Below are positions 50,126 through 59,046 of a stretch of DNA of 64,000 bases, in pieces. This DNA is from Nonomuraea rubra (GTDB taxonomy: Bacteria; Actinomycetota; Actinomycetes; Streptosporangiales; Streptosporangiaceae), in contig NZ_JACHMI010000001.1 of the NCBI RefSeq assembly GCF_014207985.1, positions 9,531,001 through 9,595,000 of the forward strand, given 5' to 3'. The notes beneath the pieces were generated by a model. That model had not been told where the DNA came from and did not search any database. It worked only from the letters and a program-made list of their open reading frames with translations. Within the stretch, counting starts at the first letter, position 1; each line of letters opens with the position of its first letter. The position numbers and the translations under genes are program-made.

Positions 50126-51935
50126 CGATCGGGTCCGCGGCTACGAGCTGCTGGGGCGGGCCGGTCAGGACGGTCCGTGGACCGTGCACCTCGCCCGGCC
50201 CGCGTCCGGCGGCTCCACAGGAAACGTGCTGGTCAAGACGCTCGCCTGCCACCGGGTGGACAAGCGAGCGCTCAAGCGCATCGTGCGCGGCTTCGCCTTC
50301 CCCGAGGAGCTGTCGGCGCACCCGGGCGTGATCCCGGTGCTGGAGGTGGGGGCGACGGGGGACGGGCGGCCGTACCTCGTGACGCCGCCGCACGACGGGC
50401 TCACGCTCGCCGAGCGGCCGGGGCGGGGCGTGCCGATGCCGCTGGAGCAGGCGACCGGGCTGCTGCGGGCGGTCGCGCGGGTGGTCGCGGCCACGCACGC
50501 CGCCGGCGGGGCGCACGGGCGCGTCAAGCCGGAGAACGTCGTCATGACGGCGGGCGGAGTGGTGCTGACCGGGTACGCCATGTCGGCGCTGATGTCGATC
50601 GTCGAGCTGCCCGACGGGACGCTGCCCTCGGTGCACGCCTCTCCCGAGGAGCTGGAGGGGCGTCCGCCGGTGCCCGCCTCGGACGTGTACGCGCTGGGGT
50701 CGATGGCGTACGAGCTGCTGGCGGGGCGGCCCGCGTTCGCCCCGGACGGGCCGGGGAGCACGGCCCGGTTCGTGCTCGGGGTGCTCGGCGAGACCCCGCC
50801 GCCGCTGCCTCCCTCGGTGCCCGCCAGCCTCGCCCGGGTCATCGCCCAGGCGATGTCCAAGGACCCCGCCGCCCGGCCCACCGCCGACTCGCTGGCCACC
50901 GCCGCCCGCACGTCCGCCCGGCCCCACACCACACTCCCGCCCGCCCAACTGGGACAACCGCGCACCGCACGCCTGCCCGAATCAGAGCAACCGCTGACGG
51001 CGTGCCTGCCCGAGCCGGAGCAGCCGCTGACGGCGCGGTTGCCGGGGCTGGAGGGGGAGGTCGCGCGGTATGAGGGGTCGGGGCCGCGTGAGCTGGTGTG
51101 GACCGTGGACCCTGACCGGTCCCAAGTCAGGCCGCCGGCGGGACCTCGGCCGTTCCTCCCGCCCGCCACCGAGGCCACCCCGCCGTCTCAGGCCTCGCAT
51201 CCTCAGGACCCGCCTTCTCAGGGCCCGCCTTCTCAGGGCCCGCCTTCTCAGGGCCCGCAGCAGGCGGCCAGGAAGGGCAGCAAGGTGCCGCTGGTCGTGG
51301 CGGGCGTGTCGGCGCTGGCCGTGCTGGCGGGCGCGGGCAGCGTGGCCCTGGCGATGAGCGGCGCCGAGACCACCACCGTCACCGCCGAGAACCAGCCCAC
51401 CGACACCAGCGACCAACCGGGCGACCCGGCCACCGACCAGCCGACCGGGGAGCCGCCCCAGGCCGACCAGCGCTCGCAGCCGTCAGCGGACCCCGGGACA
51501 CCCGGAACACCCGGGACGACGGCATCCGCCCCGGCCACCTCCCCACCCCCGCACCACACCACGAACCCCGCCACCATCGCCGCATACCGCCCTAAAAACC
51601 TCAAACTGGTGTCCGACAACGGCGCCACGGTGACGCTCTCCTGGAAGGCCGTACGCAAGAACGACTACCCCACGATCATCCAGCAGGCCCCGGGAGACCG
51701 CCTGCTGTCGGCCCCGGCCGGCAGCACCACCTACCCGGTCGGCGGCCTGGACCCGGCCACGGGCTACTGCTTCAAGGTCGGCACCGTCGTAGCCCTCGGC
51801 CAGCCGTCCTCCGTCGCCTGGTCGTCCGCGCTGTGCATCAGGGGCGCCGCCGAGGCCGACCCAGACGAAGAGGTACAGCCGCCGATCGTGCTCCCCCTGG
51901 CCACCCCGCCGCCCGCGTCACCGGAACAGGGTTAG
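50112..51935 (+). CDS. Membrane pseudokinase (Ser/Thr kinase-like) with extracellular FN3 domain, 607 aa
   Basis: A kinase-like domain spans about residues 8-275 and keeps Lys42 (NVLVKTL). The catalytic loop reads HGRVKPENV, with the HRD Asp replaced by Arg137, and the DFG motif reads GYA at about 154-156. Phosphotransfer is therefore unlikely. A Pro/Gln-rich linker with PPSQG repeats follows, then a membrane helix (VPLVVAGVSALAVLAGAGSVALAM region), a Thr/Pro stalk and a C-terminal FN3 domain (LSWKAVRKNDYP, GLDPATGYCFKVG). It probably senses or scaffolds across the membrane within the ESX locus. Its start lies in the 14-bp repeat. Confidence 0.82.
   Translation: MTVIADRVRGYELLGRAGQDGPWTVHLARPASGGSTGNVLVKTLACHRVDKRALKRIVRGFAFPEELSAHPGVIPVLEVGATGDGRPYLVTPPHDGLTLAERPGRGVPMPLEQATGLLRAVARVVAATHAAGGAHGRVKPENVVMTAGGVVLTGYAMSALMSIVELPDGTLPSVHASPEELEGRPPVPASDVYALGSMAYELLAGRPAFAPDGPGSTARFVLGVLGETPPPLPPSVPASLARVIAQAMSKDPAARPTADSLATAARTSARPHTTLPPAQLGQPRTARLPESEQPLTACLPEPEQPLTARLPGLEGEVARYEGSGPRELVWTVDPDRSQVRPPAGPRPFLPPATEATPPSQASHPQDPPSQGPPSQGPPSQGPQQAARKGSKVPLVVAGVSALAVLAGAGSVALAMSGAETTTVTAENQPTDTSDQPGDPATDQPTGEPPQADQRSQPSADPGTPGTPGTTASAPATSPPPHHTTNPATIAAYRPKNLKLVSDNGATVTLSWKAVRKNDYPTIIQQAPGDRLLSAPAGSTTYPVGGLDPATGYCFKVGTVVALGQPSSVAWSSALCIRGAAEADPDEEVQPPIVLPLATPPPASPEQG
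51201..51260 (+). repeat. 15-bp tandem repeat in the pseudokinase linker
   Basis: The unit TCTCAGGGCCCGCCT recurs about 3.5 times, preceded by a degenerate copy. It encodes Pro-Pro-Ser-Gln-Gly units just before the membrane helix, and so changes only juxtamembrane linker length. Confidence 0.8.
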
Positions 51936-54422
51936 CGGCGACAACCGCCGTACGAGCCTGCGCGTCACCGGAACCCGCCGCCTGACCAGCGCGTCCACGG
52001 CGGTGTAGTGCCGCCAGGCGAGGTCGGCGTCGGCGTGGTCCACGGGCGCGGCGCCGAACGTGGCGAGGTTCGCCAGGTCCGCGAGCACGGTCAGCGGCTC
52101 CCGCGCCTCCGCCCCCAGCCCGGCCTCCGCCCGGTACGCCACCTCCCGCGCCGTCAGCGCCCCCGACGACACCGGGATTCCGGCCCCGCGCAACCGGGAC
52201 ACGGTCTGCCGCCACGCTCCCACCACCCGGCCGGCGGCCGACGCGGCCCGGCGCCGCCGCGAACGCCGGACGCGCGGCACCACCCCCACCGCGACGAGGT
52301 AGAGCACCACCAGGCCGCCGGGCACGGCCGGCCAGAGCAGCATCCCATCCGCCGCCCCGGGCCGGGGCTCGGGCACCGGGGTGGCCTTCGCGGTGGGGGT
52401 CTTGGCGTGCTCGGGCTCCGAGGACTCGTTGTTGATCGCCTGCTCGATCTCCCTGGCCTGCTTGGGCGCGCCCTCGGCCACGTCCCCGCCCTCACCCGCA
52501 CGCGTACGGGACGGCGTCGGATAGAACGGCACCCACCCGATCCCGTCGAACGCGACCTCGGCCCACGCCAGCACATCCCCACCCCGCACCTGCCGCACCC
52601 CACCAGCCGCACCGTCGGCCGCCCCACTGGCCGCCTCTCCGGGCGCCCCATCGGCTGGCTCGCCGGGTCTGAAGCCCACCACGATCCGGCTCGGCAGCCC
52701 GATCGACCGCGCCAGCAGCGCGAACGACGCCGCGAACTGCTCGGTCGTCCCCCGCTTGGACTCCGTCAGGAAGAACTCGATGCTGCGATAGCCGTGCCCG
52801 GGCGGCGAGTTCACGTCGTTCACGGCGAGCTTGCGCAGGTACGCGGCCAGTTTGGCGGCCTGCTGCGCCGGGCCGCGCGCCCCGGCCGTGGCGCGGCGGG
52901 CGAGGTCGCGCAGGCGGGCCCGCTGCGGCGGCGTACGGCCGTCGGGCCCGTCGGGCAGCCGCAGCGCCGCCGGGTCGGCGGCGGGGCCGGCGCCGCGCAG
53001 TTCCGCGGCCGAGAACCGGCGCAGGCCCGAGGTCACCTCGTACGTCAGCCCCTCGCGCGCCTGCGTGCCGGCCAGCGCGCCGGTCGCGGGATCGACCACG
53101 ATGCCGGGCCCGATGGCCCGCAGCGGCCGGTCGGCGGCGGGCAGCCACGGGCCGGGCAGCTTCTGCAGCGTGAACCGCTGCTCGACGATGTCGCGCTCCC
53201 CCGCCGCCCCCGGCACCCGCCCGCCCGTCGGTACGAACCCGGCGCTCGACGTCCAGCTCACCCCGTCGAACGTGTCGAGAACGGCCAGCCGGAGGTTCGC
53301 CTCGGACGACGTGCTGACCGTGAACAGCTCGCGCTGCGGGTTCTGCAGCCAGGCCGACACCTGGTCGAGGGCGCTCACGCCGCGGATCGGGCGGGGCGGG
53401 GGCTGCTCGACCAGCTCGCGCACGTCGTACGGCCGCTCGGCCCTGGGCAGCACGGGCCCCACGACGACCCCGACCGGCACCAGCACGGCGAGCAGCACCC
53501 CACCGGCCACCAGCGCCCCCACGGACCTGCCCGCCCTGACCAGCGCCAGCAGCAGCACCAACCCCGCGAACACCGCCGCGTACGGCACCCCGCTGCCCTC
53601 ACCCGCGACGCCGAACACGATCGCGACGGCCAGCACGGGCAGCGCGGCGGCGGCGGGCGGCAGGATCGCCCTCGACCTCAGCACCAGCTCGGTCCCGGCG
53701 GTGGTGGCGGCCCAGACCAGGAAGCTGACCAGCACGATCGCCGTGCTGCCGGGGGCGGCGGGCAGGATGGTGGTCAGCAGCACGCCGCCCGCGTCGCGCA
53801 CGCCGATCAGCGCGGCCCGCACGGCGGCTGGGCTCGGCACGAACCCGAGCCACGCGTCCGCCCTGAACAGGGTCGCCGACACCGCCGTCAGCCACGCCAG
53901 CACGCTCACGGGGATCGTCCCCCAGACCGGCAACCTTCCGGCGAGCACCAACGCCAGCACCCCCGGCCCTCCGGCGGCCACCGCCACCACCGGCACCAGC
54001 GCCCCGACCGGGAACACCCCGTCGAACGCCATCCCGGCCGACGCGACCAGCAGCACCACCACGGCAACCGCGGCCAACCGCCTCACCTGCGCCTCGGGCC
54101 GCGCCGCAGGCGAGCCATGCGCCGGCTTCCCCGGCGACGCCACGCCGGGCGCCGGCACCCCGGGCTGCGCCGCACCGGACGGCGGCACGGGCGTCCCAGA
54201 CGGCGCGTCCCCGGCCCGGCGCCCCCCAGCGCCCGCAGAGGCGCCGTACGGCTCGCCACCCGCCGCACGCGGCCCCGGCCCAGCGCCCCCGCCCGGCCCG
54301 CCCACCCCCCGCACCACGCCGGACGGCGGCACGCCCGCGGGCGACGAGCCGGCTGGCGGTGGGCCGGCGGGCGGCGGGCCGGCTGGGGGTGGGCCGGCTG
54401 GGGGTGGGGTCAGCGTGGCCAT
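51918..54422 (-). CDS. Transglutaminase-fold membrane protein (DUF3488/TgpA-like) lacking the catalytic triad, 834 aa
   Basis: A Pro/Ala/Gly-rich cytoplasmic N terminus (PPPAG repeats, about 110 residues) precedes six or more helices. The outward transglutaminase-like domain follows, then one helix and a DUF4129-like tail. Where active enzymes have Cys, this has Thr in KRGTTEQFAASFALL (near 560). The His position reads DVLAWAEV (near 617) and the Asp position WVPFYPTP (near 634). All three residues are thus replaced. It lies next to a DUF58 gene, the usual partner, but the usual MoxR ATPase is missing. Its stop lies 18 bp inside the convergent pseudokinase end. Confidence 0.85.
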   Translation of the reverse strand: MATLTPPPAGPPPAGPPPAGPPPAGSSPAGVPPSGVVRGVGGPGGGAGPGPRAAGGEPYGASAGAGGRRAGDAPSGTPVPPSGAAQPGVPAPGVASPGKPAHGSPAARPEAQVRRLAAVAVVVLLVASAGMAFDGVFPVGALVPVVAVAAGGPGVLALVLAGRLPVWGTIPVSVLAWLTAVSATLFRADAWLGFVPSPAAVRAALIGVRDAGGVLLTTILPAAPGSTAIVLVSFLVWAATTAGTELVLRSRAILPPAAAALPVLAVAIVFGVAGEGSGVPYAAVFAGLVLLLALVRAGRSVGALVAGGVLLAVLVPVGVVVGPVLPRAERPYDVRELVEQPPPRPIRGVSALDQVSAWLQNPQRELFTVSTSSEANLRLAVLDTFDGVSWTSSAGFVPTGGRVPGAAGERDIVEQRFTLQKLPGPWLPAADRPLRAIGPGIVVDPATGALAGTQAREGLTYEVTSGLRRFSAAELRGAGPAADPAALRLPDGPDGRTPPQRARLRDLARRATAGARGPAQQAAKLAAYLRKLAVNDVNSPPGHGYRSIEFFLTESKRGTTEQFAASFALLARSIGLPSRIVVGFRPGEPADGAPGEAASGAADGAAGGVRQVRGGDVLAWAEVAFDGIGWVPFYPTPSRTRAGEGGDVAEGAPKQAREIEQAINNESSEPEHAKTPTAKATPVPEPRPGAADGMLLWPAVPGGLVVLYLVAVGVVPRVRRSRRRRAASAAGRVVGAWRQTVSRLRGAGIPVSSGALTAREVAYRAEAGLGAEAREPLTVLADLANLATFGAAPVDHADADLAWRHYTAVDALVRRRVPVTRRLVRRLSPLTLFR

Positions 54423-55534
54423 GTTGCCGCCAGCTCATCGAGATCGCCCACCTCGATCACCATCACCCCCGCCGCCCGCGGCACAGGCCCCACCCCCGGA
54501 TCCCCCACCCGCACGAACACCACCTGATCGAACCGCCGCCGCACCGCCGCCACATCCGCCAAAGCCTCGAACGACCCGCTCACGACCACCAGAGCCCCAC
54601 CACCCCGCCCCCGCCGCAACACGTGCAGCGGCGGCTCGGCGGCGGCGGACCGCTCCACCACGGCCAGCCGATCGAGCACCTGCTCGTCCTCCCCCGGCCC
54701 GCCCCGGGCCCAGGCCAGCTCGCCCACCCCCGTGAGCACCCGCACGGGGAACCGGGCCCGCGTCACCGCGCAGGCCGCCGACGCCACCACGTCCACGGCC
54801 AGCTCGAACTCGTCGTCCCCCGCGTACGCCGAGAGCCGGGTGTCCAGGACCGCGACGGTGTCCGGCAGGTTGACGTCGGTGAGTTCCTTCACCATCAGCA
54901 CCCCGGTCCGGGCCGTGGACCGCCAGTGCACGTGCCGCAGCTCGTCGCCGACCACGTACTCGCGCAGCCCGTTGAAGCTGCTCGCCCCGGCCGGCGCCGA
55001 CCGGGAGGCCAGCCCGTCCAGGTGCCGGCGCCGCCCCGAGTGCAGCGGGGTGAGGGGCACGGTGCGCGGCCGTACCAGCAGGAGGTCGACCCGCCCGTAG
55101 TCGCGGACGCGGCGCACCAGCCCGAACGGGTCGGCGCGGTCGAGCAGCAGCGGCCCCACCGGCGTCTCGCCGCGGCGGCGGGTGGGCAGCCGGTACGACA
55201 CGGTCCGCGCCGTGTGCCGGGCCAGTGACGGCACCTCGACCGTCACCGTCGTGTCCCGGCAGGTGTCGCGCGCCACCAGCCCCGAATGCCGCCACCGCCC
55301 GGTGTTGCGCACGTGCAGGACGGCCACGGCCGGCTCCCCGCGCGTCACCTTCACCGGCGTCACCTCGCGCCGCACCTCCAGCCCCGCCCCGCGCAGCGTC
55401 CACAGCGCCCCGGCCCCCACGGCCGCCAGCCCGGCCACCGCCAGGACCGCCGGCTGGACGTACCCGAACGGCGCTCCCACGGCGTAGACCAGCACCGACG
55501 CGGCGGCCAGCCCCCACCCGGCCCTGGTGATCAT
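54410..55534 (-). CDS. DUF58 domain membrane protein, 374 aa
   Basis: Two N-terminal helices (WGLAAASVLVYAVGAPFGY, PAVLAVAGLAAVGAGALW) precede a beta-sandwich. The DUF58 signature block follows: FNGLREYVVGDELRHVHWRSTART at about 190-213. The vWA-like remainder has DTVAVLDTRLSAY. In other bacteria these accompany transglutaminase-like and MoxR proteins in envelope assembly. Here the partner transglutaminase gene overlaps its end by 13 bp. ATG 55534 overlaps the preceding stop (ATGA). Confidence 0.88.
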   Translation of the reverse strand: MITRAGWGLAAASVLVYAVGAPFGYVQPAVLAVAGLAAVGAGALWTLRGAGLEVRREVTPVKVTRGEPAVAVLHVRNTGRWRHSGLVARDTCRDTTVTVEVPSLARHTARTVSYRLPTRRRGETPVGPLLLDRADPFGLVRRVRDYGRVDLLLVRPRTVPLTPLHSGRRRHLDGLASRSAPAGASSFNGLREYVVGDELRHVHWRSTARTGVLMVKELTDVNLPDTVAVLDTRLSAYAGDDEFELAVDVVASAACAVTRARFPVRVLTGVGELAWARGGPGEDEQVLDRLAVVERSAAAEPPLHVLRRGRGGGALVVVSGSFEALADVAAVRRRFDQVVFVRVGDPGVGPVPRAAGVMVIEVGDLDELAATWPR

Positions 55535-57678
55535 TCGCACTCCCAGAGCGGGGCCGCCGGGAAGCCCCCCTTCGGGGTGGCCATCATCACGTCGTTGATC
55601 CAGCCGTTGCCGTACTGGGATTCGATCTTGTTCCAGACGTCGCTGCTCTGGCCCGTGTACGTGTCGGTGTAGGCGGCGCCCTTCTGCTGGCAGAGCACGG
55701 TGACCGTGACGTACACGCCCTTCGGGATCTTGCCAGCCTCGCCGCCGGGGCTGGGTCCGGTGCGGATGATCGTGTTGGTGTCGTTGTTGTTGGCGTTCTG
55801 GAACTGGGCGGACGGCGGGCGCAGGTCGGCGGTGGCCTCCGCGCGTTCCTCGCTCTCGCCGGCCTCGTTCCTGGCGCGCAGGGTCCAGGTGTAGGACTGC
55901 CCGTTCTTGAGCCCGGTCACCTCGGCGCTGGTGCCCTCCGGCCGGTCCGGGTGGGCGCCGGGGCCTTCCAGCACGTACGTGACGCCGTTCCGCGCGTTGT
56001 CCGGGGCGGACCAGGTCAGGTCGGCGCCGTGGTTCTTGCCCTTGGCGGCGAAGTTCGCGGGGCGGCCGGGGGCGACGCAGGGGCGTACCGGGATCGTGGA
56101 GGCGGACTCCACCTCTCCGCCGTCGTACTGGGCGGCGACCCGGAACGTGTACTCCTGGCCGCAGCTCCCGCCGGTGACCTTGAACTGGTACGGGCCGCCG
56201 GGGTCGGCCCGGGACGGGGTGACGTCGGCCCCCGGGGGCGCGCCCTTGAGCGTGTACCCCGTGACGCCCTCGCTCTGCCCGGACGGCGTGAAGACGATCT
56301 CCATGTAGCCGGGCCCCGACTTGGCCGTGACCGAGGCGGGCGGCTCAGGCTTCGGGGTGGGGGTCGGGGTGGGAGTGGGCGTCGGGGTGGGGGTGGGGGT
56401 CTCCGTCACCGTGGGCGTGGGAGTGGCCGTGACGGTCACCGTCGGCACCGCGGTCCTGGTCCGCGTCGGCACGGACGTCGGCTTCCCGGTGGGCTGCCTC
56501 GTCGGCTGCACCACCGTGGGGACGGAGGTCGGGACGGGCAGCGGCGTCGGGGTGTCCTTCTGCCCGACCGCCTCGTCGTACTTGCCGACCCGGTGCCCCC
56601 TGCCGTCCTGCTCGATGACCAGGGCGGTCTCGCTGAACTGGTCATTCACCCAGAGCAGCCCGTCCTTGACGAACACCTCCAGCGGCCCCGCCTTCCCGGT
56701 GACCACCTTGTCGGCCTCGAACTGCTTGGCCACCGTGTCGTACACGATGAGCTTGCCCGTGCTCTCGTCGGCGAGGTAGATCCGCCGCCCGAGCGCCTGC
56801 GGCGCGCCCAGCTTGCCGCCCTTCACCGAGACCGTCGTCAGCGCGCCGGTGCCGGTGTCCACCAGGACGAGCGCGTGCTGCTTGGGCGCCAGGATCGGCA
56901 CGACCTGGCTCTCGGCCACGGCGGGGACCAGCAGCCCGGCGCCCCCTGCGTCCGTCACCGTGCTGGGCAGGCTCACCTGCAGCCGTGTGCCCGTGGCGCC
57001 GATCACCATGGCGGAGGCGGCGGCGGAGTTGGTGACCAGGGGGACGCCGTTCGCGATCGTGAGGGTGAGCGGATCGCCCGCCTCGCCGACGGTCACGGCC
57101 TTGCCCTGCTGGGCGCCGTTGACCTGGACGAGAGTCCCCTCCTCCGGCACCGGCACCCAGAGCGTGCCGTTCCTGTCGATCCCGGCCGCGCCGAGCGGCG
57201 GCTTCAGCACGATCGGCGCGCCGATCGTGTCCACGGTCAGCGGGTCGAGCTGCCGCACGGTGCCACCGCGCGGGTCGATCCCGTACGCCTTGCCCGCCCC
57301 CATCACGATCTGCATGCCGCCCGCGCCGAGGGAACCGGTCTGGGCGACCTCCAGCTGGGTGGGGTCGATGCGGCTGACCTTGCCGGTGGACTCGTCCATG
57401 ACCAGCACGTTGTCGCCGTCCTGGACCACCTTGAGCTCATGCCCGCCGGCGGAGGCCAGGTCCACCCGGGCGTCCACCTGCCCGGACAGCCCGTTGGCGT
57501 GCACGACCTCGCCGTTCAGCGCGCTGGCCAGCCAGGCCCCCACGTCGGAGAGCCTGGGGCGGGCGCTGGAGACGCCCGTGCCCAGGAACAGGCCGACTCC
57601 CACCAGCGCGGCGACCAGCACCCCGGCGACGATCCCCGCCGCCTTGCGGCCCGCCGCGCTCCGCCACCGAATGGCCAC
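55531..57678 (-). CDS. Membrane-anchored beta-propeller/FN3 protein of the ESX locus, 715 aa
   Basis: A single N-terminal helix (AAGIVAGVLVAALVGVGLFLG) anchors an outward chain. Residues about 45-370 are repeated strands typical of an NHL/PQQ-like beta-propeller (VLVMDESTGKVSRIDP, IYLADESTGKLIVYD). A Thr-Pro stalk of about 70 residues follows, then two FN3 domains. The C-terminal domain contains GVYVTVTVLCQQKGAAYTD and may be SH3-like. It probably contacts the wall or exported proteins. It is first of three overlapping leftward genes with DUF58 and the transglutaminase-fold protein. Confidence 0.8.
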   Translation of the reverse strand: MAIRWRSAAGRKAAGIVAGVLVAALVGVGLFLGTGVSSARPRLSDVGAWLASALNGEVVHANGLSGQVDARVDLASAGGHELKVVQDGDNVLVMDESTGKVSRIDPTQLEVAQTGSLGAGGMQIVMGAGKAYGIDPRGGTVRQLDPLTVDTIGAPIVLKPPLGAAGIDRNGTLWVPVPEEGTLVQVNGAQQGKAVTVGEAGDPLTLTIANGVPLVTNSAAASAMVIGATGTRLQVSLPSTVTDAGGAGLLVPAVAESQVVPILAPKQHALVLVDTGTGALTTVSVKGGKLGAPQALGRRIYLADESTGKLIVYDTVAKQFEADKVVTGKAGPLEVFVKDGLLWVNDQFSETALVIEQDGRGHRVGKYDEAVGQKDTPTPLPVPTSVPTVVQPTRQPTGKPTSVPTRTRTAVPTVTVTATPTPTVTETPTPTPTPTPTPTPTPKPEPPASVTAKSGPGYMEIVFTPSGQSEGVTGYTLKGAPPGADVTPSRADPGGPYQFKVTGGSCGQEYTFRVAAQYDGGEVESASTIPVRPCVAPGRPANFAAKGKNHGADLTWSAPDNARNGVTYVLEGPGAHPDRPEGTSAEVTGLKNGQSYTWTLRARNEAGESEERAEATADLRPPSAQFQNANNNDTNTIIRTGPSPGGEAGKIPKGVYVTVTVLCQQKGAAYTDTYTGQSSDVWNKIESQYGNGWINDVMMATPKGGFPAAPLWECE

Positions 57679-57752
57679 CGACTCACCCCGGAAGTTGCGT
57701 GCGCATACGTGTCCGCGGACGACACTAGGGTGGGCCCCGCCGGTCGCGGCGG

Positions 57753-57777
57753 CTCTTCAAATAACCTGGAAATGTCC
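57753..57777 (-). promoter_or_regulatory. Recurrent ESX-locus AT-rich element, copy upstream of the propeller/FN3 gene
   Basis: Minus strand CATTTCCAGGTTATTTGAAG lies about 80-100 bp upstream of the start at 57678, directly behind the YbaB-like stop. It is the copy most similar to those at 48145 and 46973. Confidence 0.45.
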
Positions 57778-57780
57778 GGG

Positions 57781-58182
57781 TCAGGGGGCGTTCCGGTGCC
57801 GGTCCTCGATGTCCTTCAGCTGCTCGGCCATCGACGCCTCGAACGACTCCAGCATGCTGGTGAAGCGCTCCGCGTCGAGGTCGTCCGCCGGGGTGCCGGC
57901 CATGATGCGGTCCACCTGGCGGGCGGCGTCGTCGTGCGCCTCCTGGGCGGCGCGCAGGAGGGCCTCCGCCAGCTGCCGGCTGTCCAGGCGCAGGGCGCGC
58001 GGCGCGAGCTCGACGTTCACGAGCCGGCCCGAGGCGCCGGCCGTCACGCGTACCTGGCCGTCCGCGGCCTCGCCACGGCCGACGACGACGTCGATCTCGT
58101 TCTTGAGCTGCTCGACGTGGACCAGCATCTCCTCGGCCCGCGCCGTGATCCGTTCCAGGTCTTCTGGGGCGAAGTCGTGCAC
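57781..58182 (-). CDS. YbaB/EbfC family protein, 133 aa
   Basis: A long N-terminal helix (LERITARAEEMLVHVEQLKNE) and the strand pair GQVRVTAGASGRLVNVELAP match the YbaB/EbfC fold. The C terminus is an extended helix (MLESFEASMAEQLKDIED). Actinomycete ESX loci often carry such proteins, which may bind DNA or act as helical adaptors. GTG 58182 follows GGGAGGT. It opens the leftward run that ends with the transglutaminase-fold protein. Confidence 0.82.
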   Translation of the reverse strand: MHDFAPEDLERITARAEEMLVHVEQLKNEIDVVVGRGEAADGQVRVTAGASGRLVNVELAPRALRLDSRQLAEALLRAAQEAHDDAARQVDRIMAGTPADDLDAERFTSMLESFEASMAEQLKDIEDRHRNAP

Positions 58183-58229
58183 CGTACCTCCCGGCTGTGT
58201 TGCGGGGAGCGTACGGGGTGATCCGGCCA

Positions 58230-58251
58230 CTTCGGAAAAGCTTGAAGGATC
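58230..58251 (-). promoter_or_regulatory. Weak copy of the recurrent ESX-locus element upstream of the YbaB-like gene
   Basis: Minus strand CCTTCAAGCTTTTCCGAAG matches the 48145 and 40606 copies over TTCAAg..TTtC. It lies 48-69 bp before the start at 58182 and is the least certain copy. Confidence 0.3.
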
Positions 58252-58976
58252 TACGGGGCGACGGCCAGCAGGGCGAAGCGGCGGGCGGTGGCCCTCAGCG
58301 GGCGGCCCCGGGCCAGGTCCTCGTGGAGGGCGCGCAGCCGGTCCTCGTACGCGGCCACCTCGAAGCCCGGCACCTGCCAGGAGACGGCGCGCAGGAACAG
58401 CACGAGCGCGCCGATGTCGTGGAACCTGGTGGTGAAGGACGCCTCCTCGCTCCACACGATCTTCAGGCCGAGCGCCGCCGTGGCCGCGGCGAGGTCCCAG
58501 GCCCGGTCCGGGTGCGGGGGGCCGCCGAGCGCGGCGTTGAGCTCCTCCAGGTCGCGTCCGGACACCTGCTGGGTGAGGTAGCGGCCGCCGGGGGCGAGCA
58601 GGCGGCGGACCTCGGCCGGGTCGTAGGGCGCGTGGCGGTTGAGCACGAGGTCGAAGGAGGCGTCGGGGAACGCGTGCGTGGATTCGGCGACCTCGACGCC
58701 CAGCGGCTCCAGGCGGGCCCTGGCGATGGGCAGGTTCGGCGCGTACCCCTCGGTGGCCGCCGTGCGCGGGGGCAGGGGGGCCAGGCCGGACAGCAGCTCG
58801 CCGCCGCCCGTTCCCAGGTCGAGGAGGGAGGCGGCGGTTCGCAGGTGCTCGCGGGCCAGGTGCTCGTAGTCCCAGGGCGGCTCGCCCTCGTCGGTGACGC
58901 GGCCGCGGAGGAGGGAGAAGTCCCAGCCCTCGAACGGGGTGGCCGTCGCCTCGCGGATCAGCTCCTCGAAGTCCAT
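58251..58976 (-). CDS. Class I SAM-dependent methyltransferase, about 241 aa
   Basis: The SAM-binding motif is LLDLGTGGGELLSGLAPL (about 60-77). FDLVLNRHAPYDPAEVRRLL is the post-I strand and helix, and LAPGGRYLTQQVSG the later strand. The opening MDFEELIREA and EGWDFSLL fit a common actinomycete methyltransferase group of unknown substrate. ATG 58976 and ATG 58988 are both possible and neither has a clear ribosome site. It marks the right boundary of the ESX locus. Confidence 0.85.
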   Translation of the reverse strand: MDFEELIREATATPFEGWDFSLLRGRVTDEGEPPWDYEHLAREHLRTAASLLDLGTGGGELLSGLAPLPPRTAATEGYAPNLPIARARLEPLGVEVAESTHAFPDASFDLVLNRHAPYDPAEVRRLLAPGGRYLTQQVSGRDLEELNAALGGPPHPDRAWDLAAATAALGLKIVWSEEASFTTRFHDIGALVLFLRAVSWQVPGFEVAAYEDRLRALHEDLARGRPLRATARRFALLAVAP

Positions 58977-59046
58977 GCGGGCGATCATGCCGTACGGCCG
59001 TGGCGGCTCGCACCGCGATAAATCCGCCGAGATCACGGCCGCGCCG

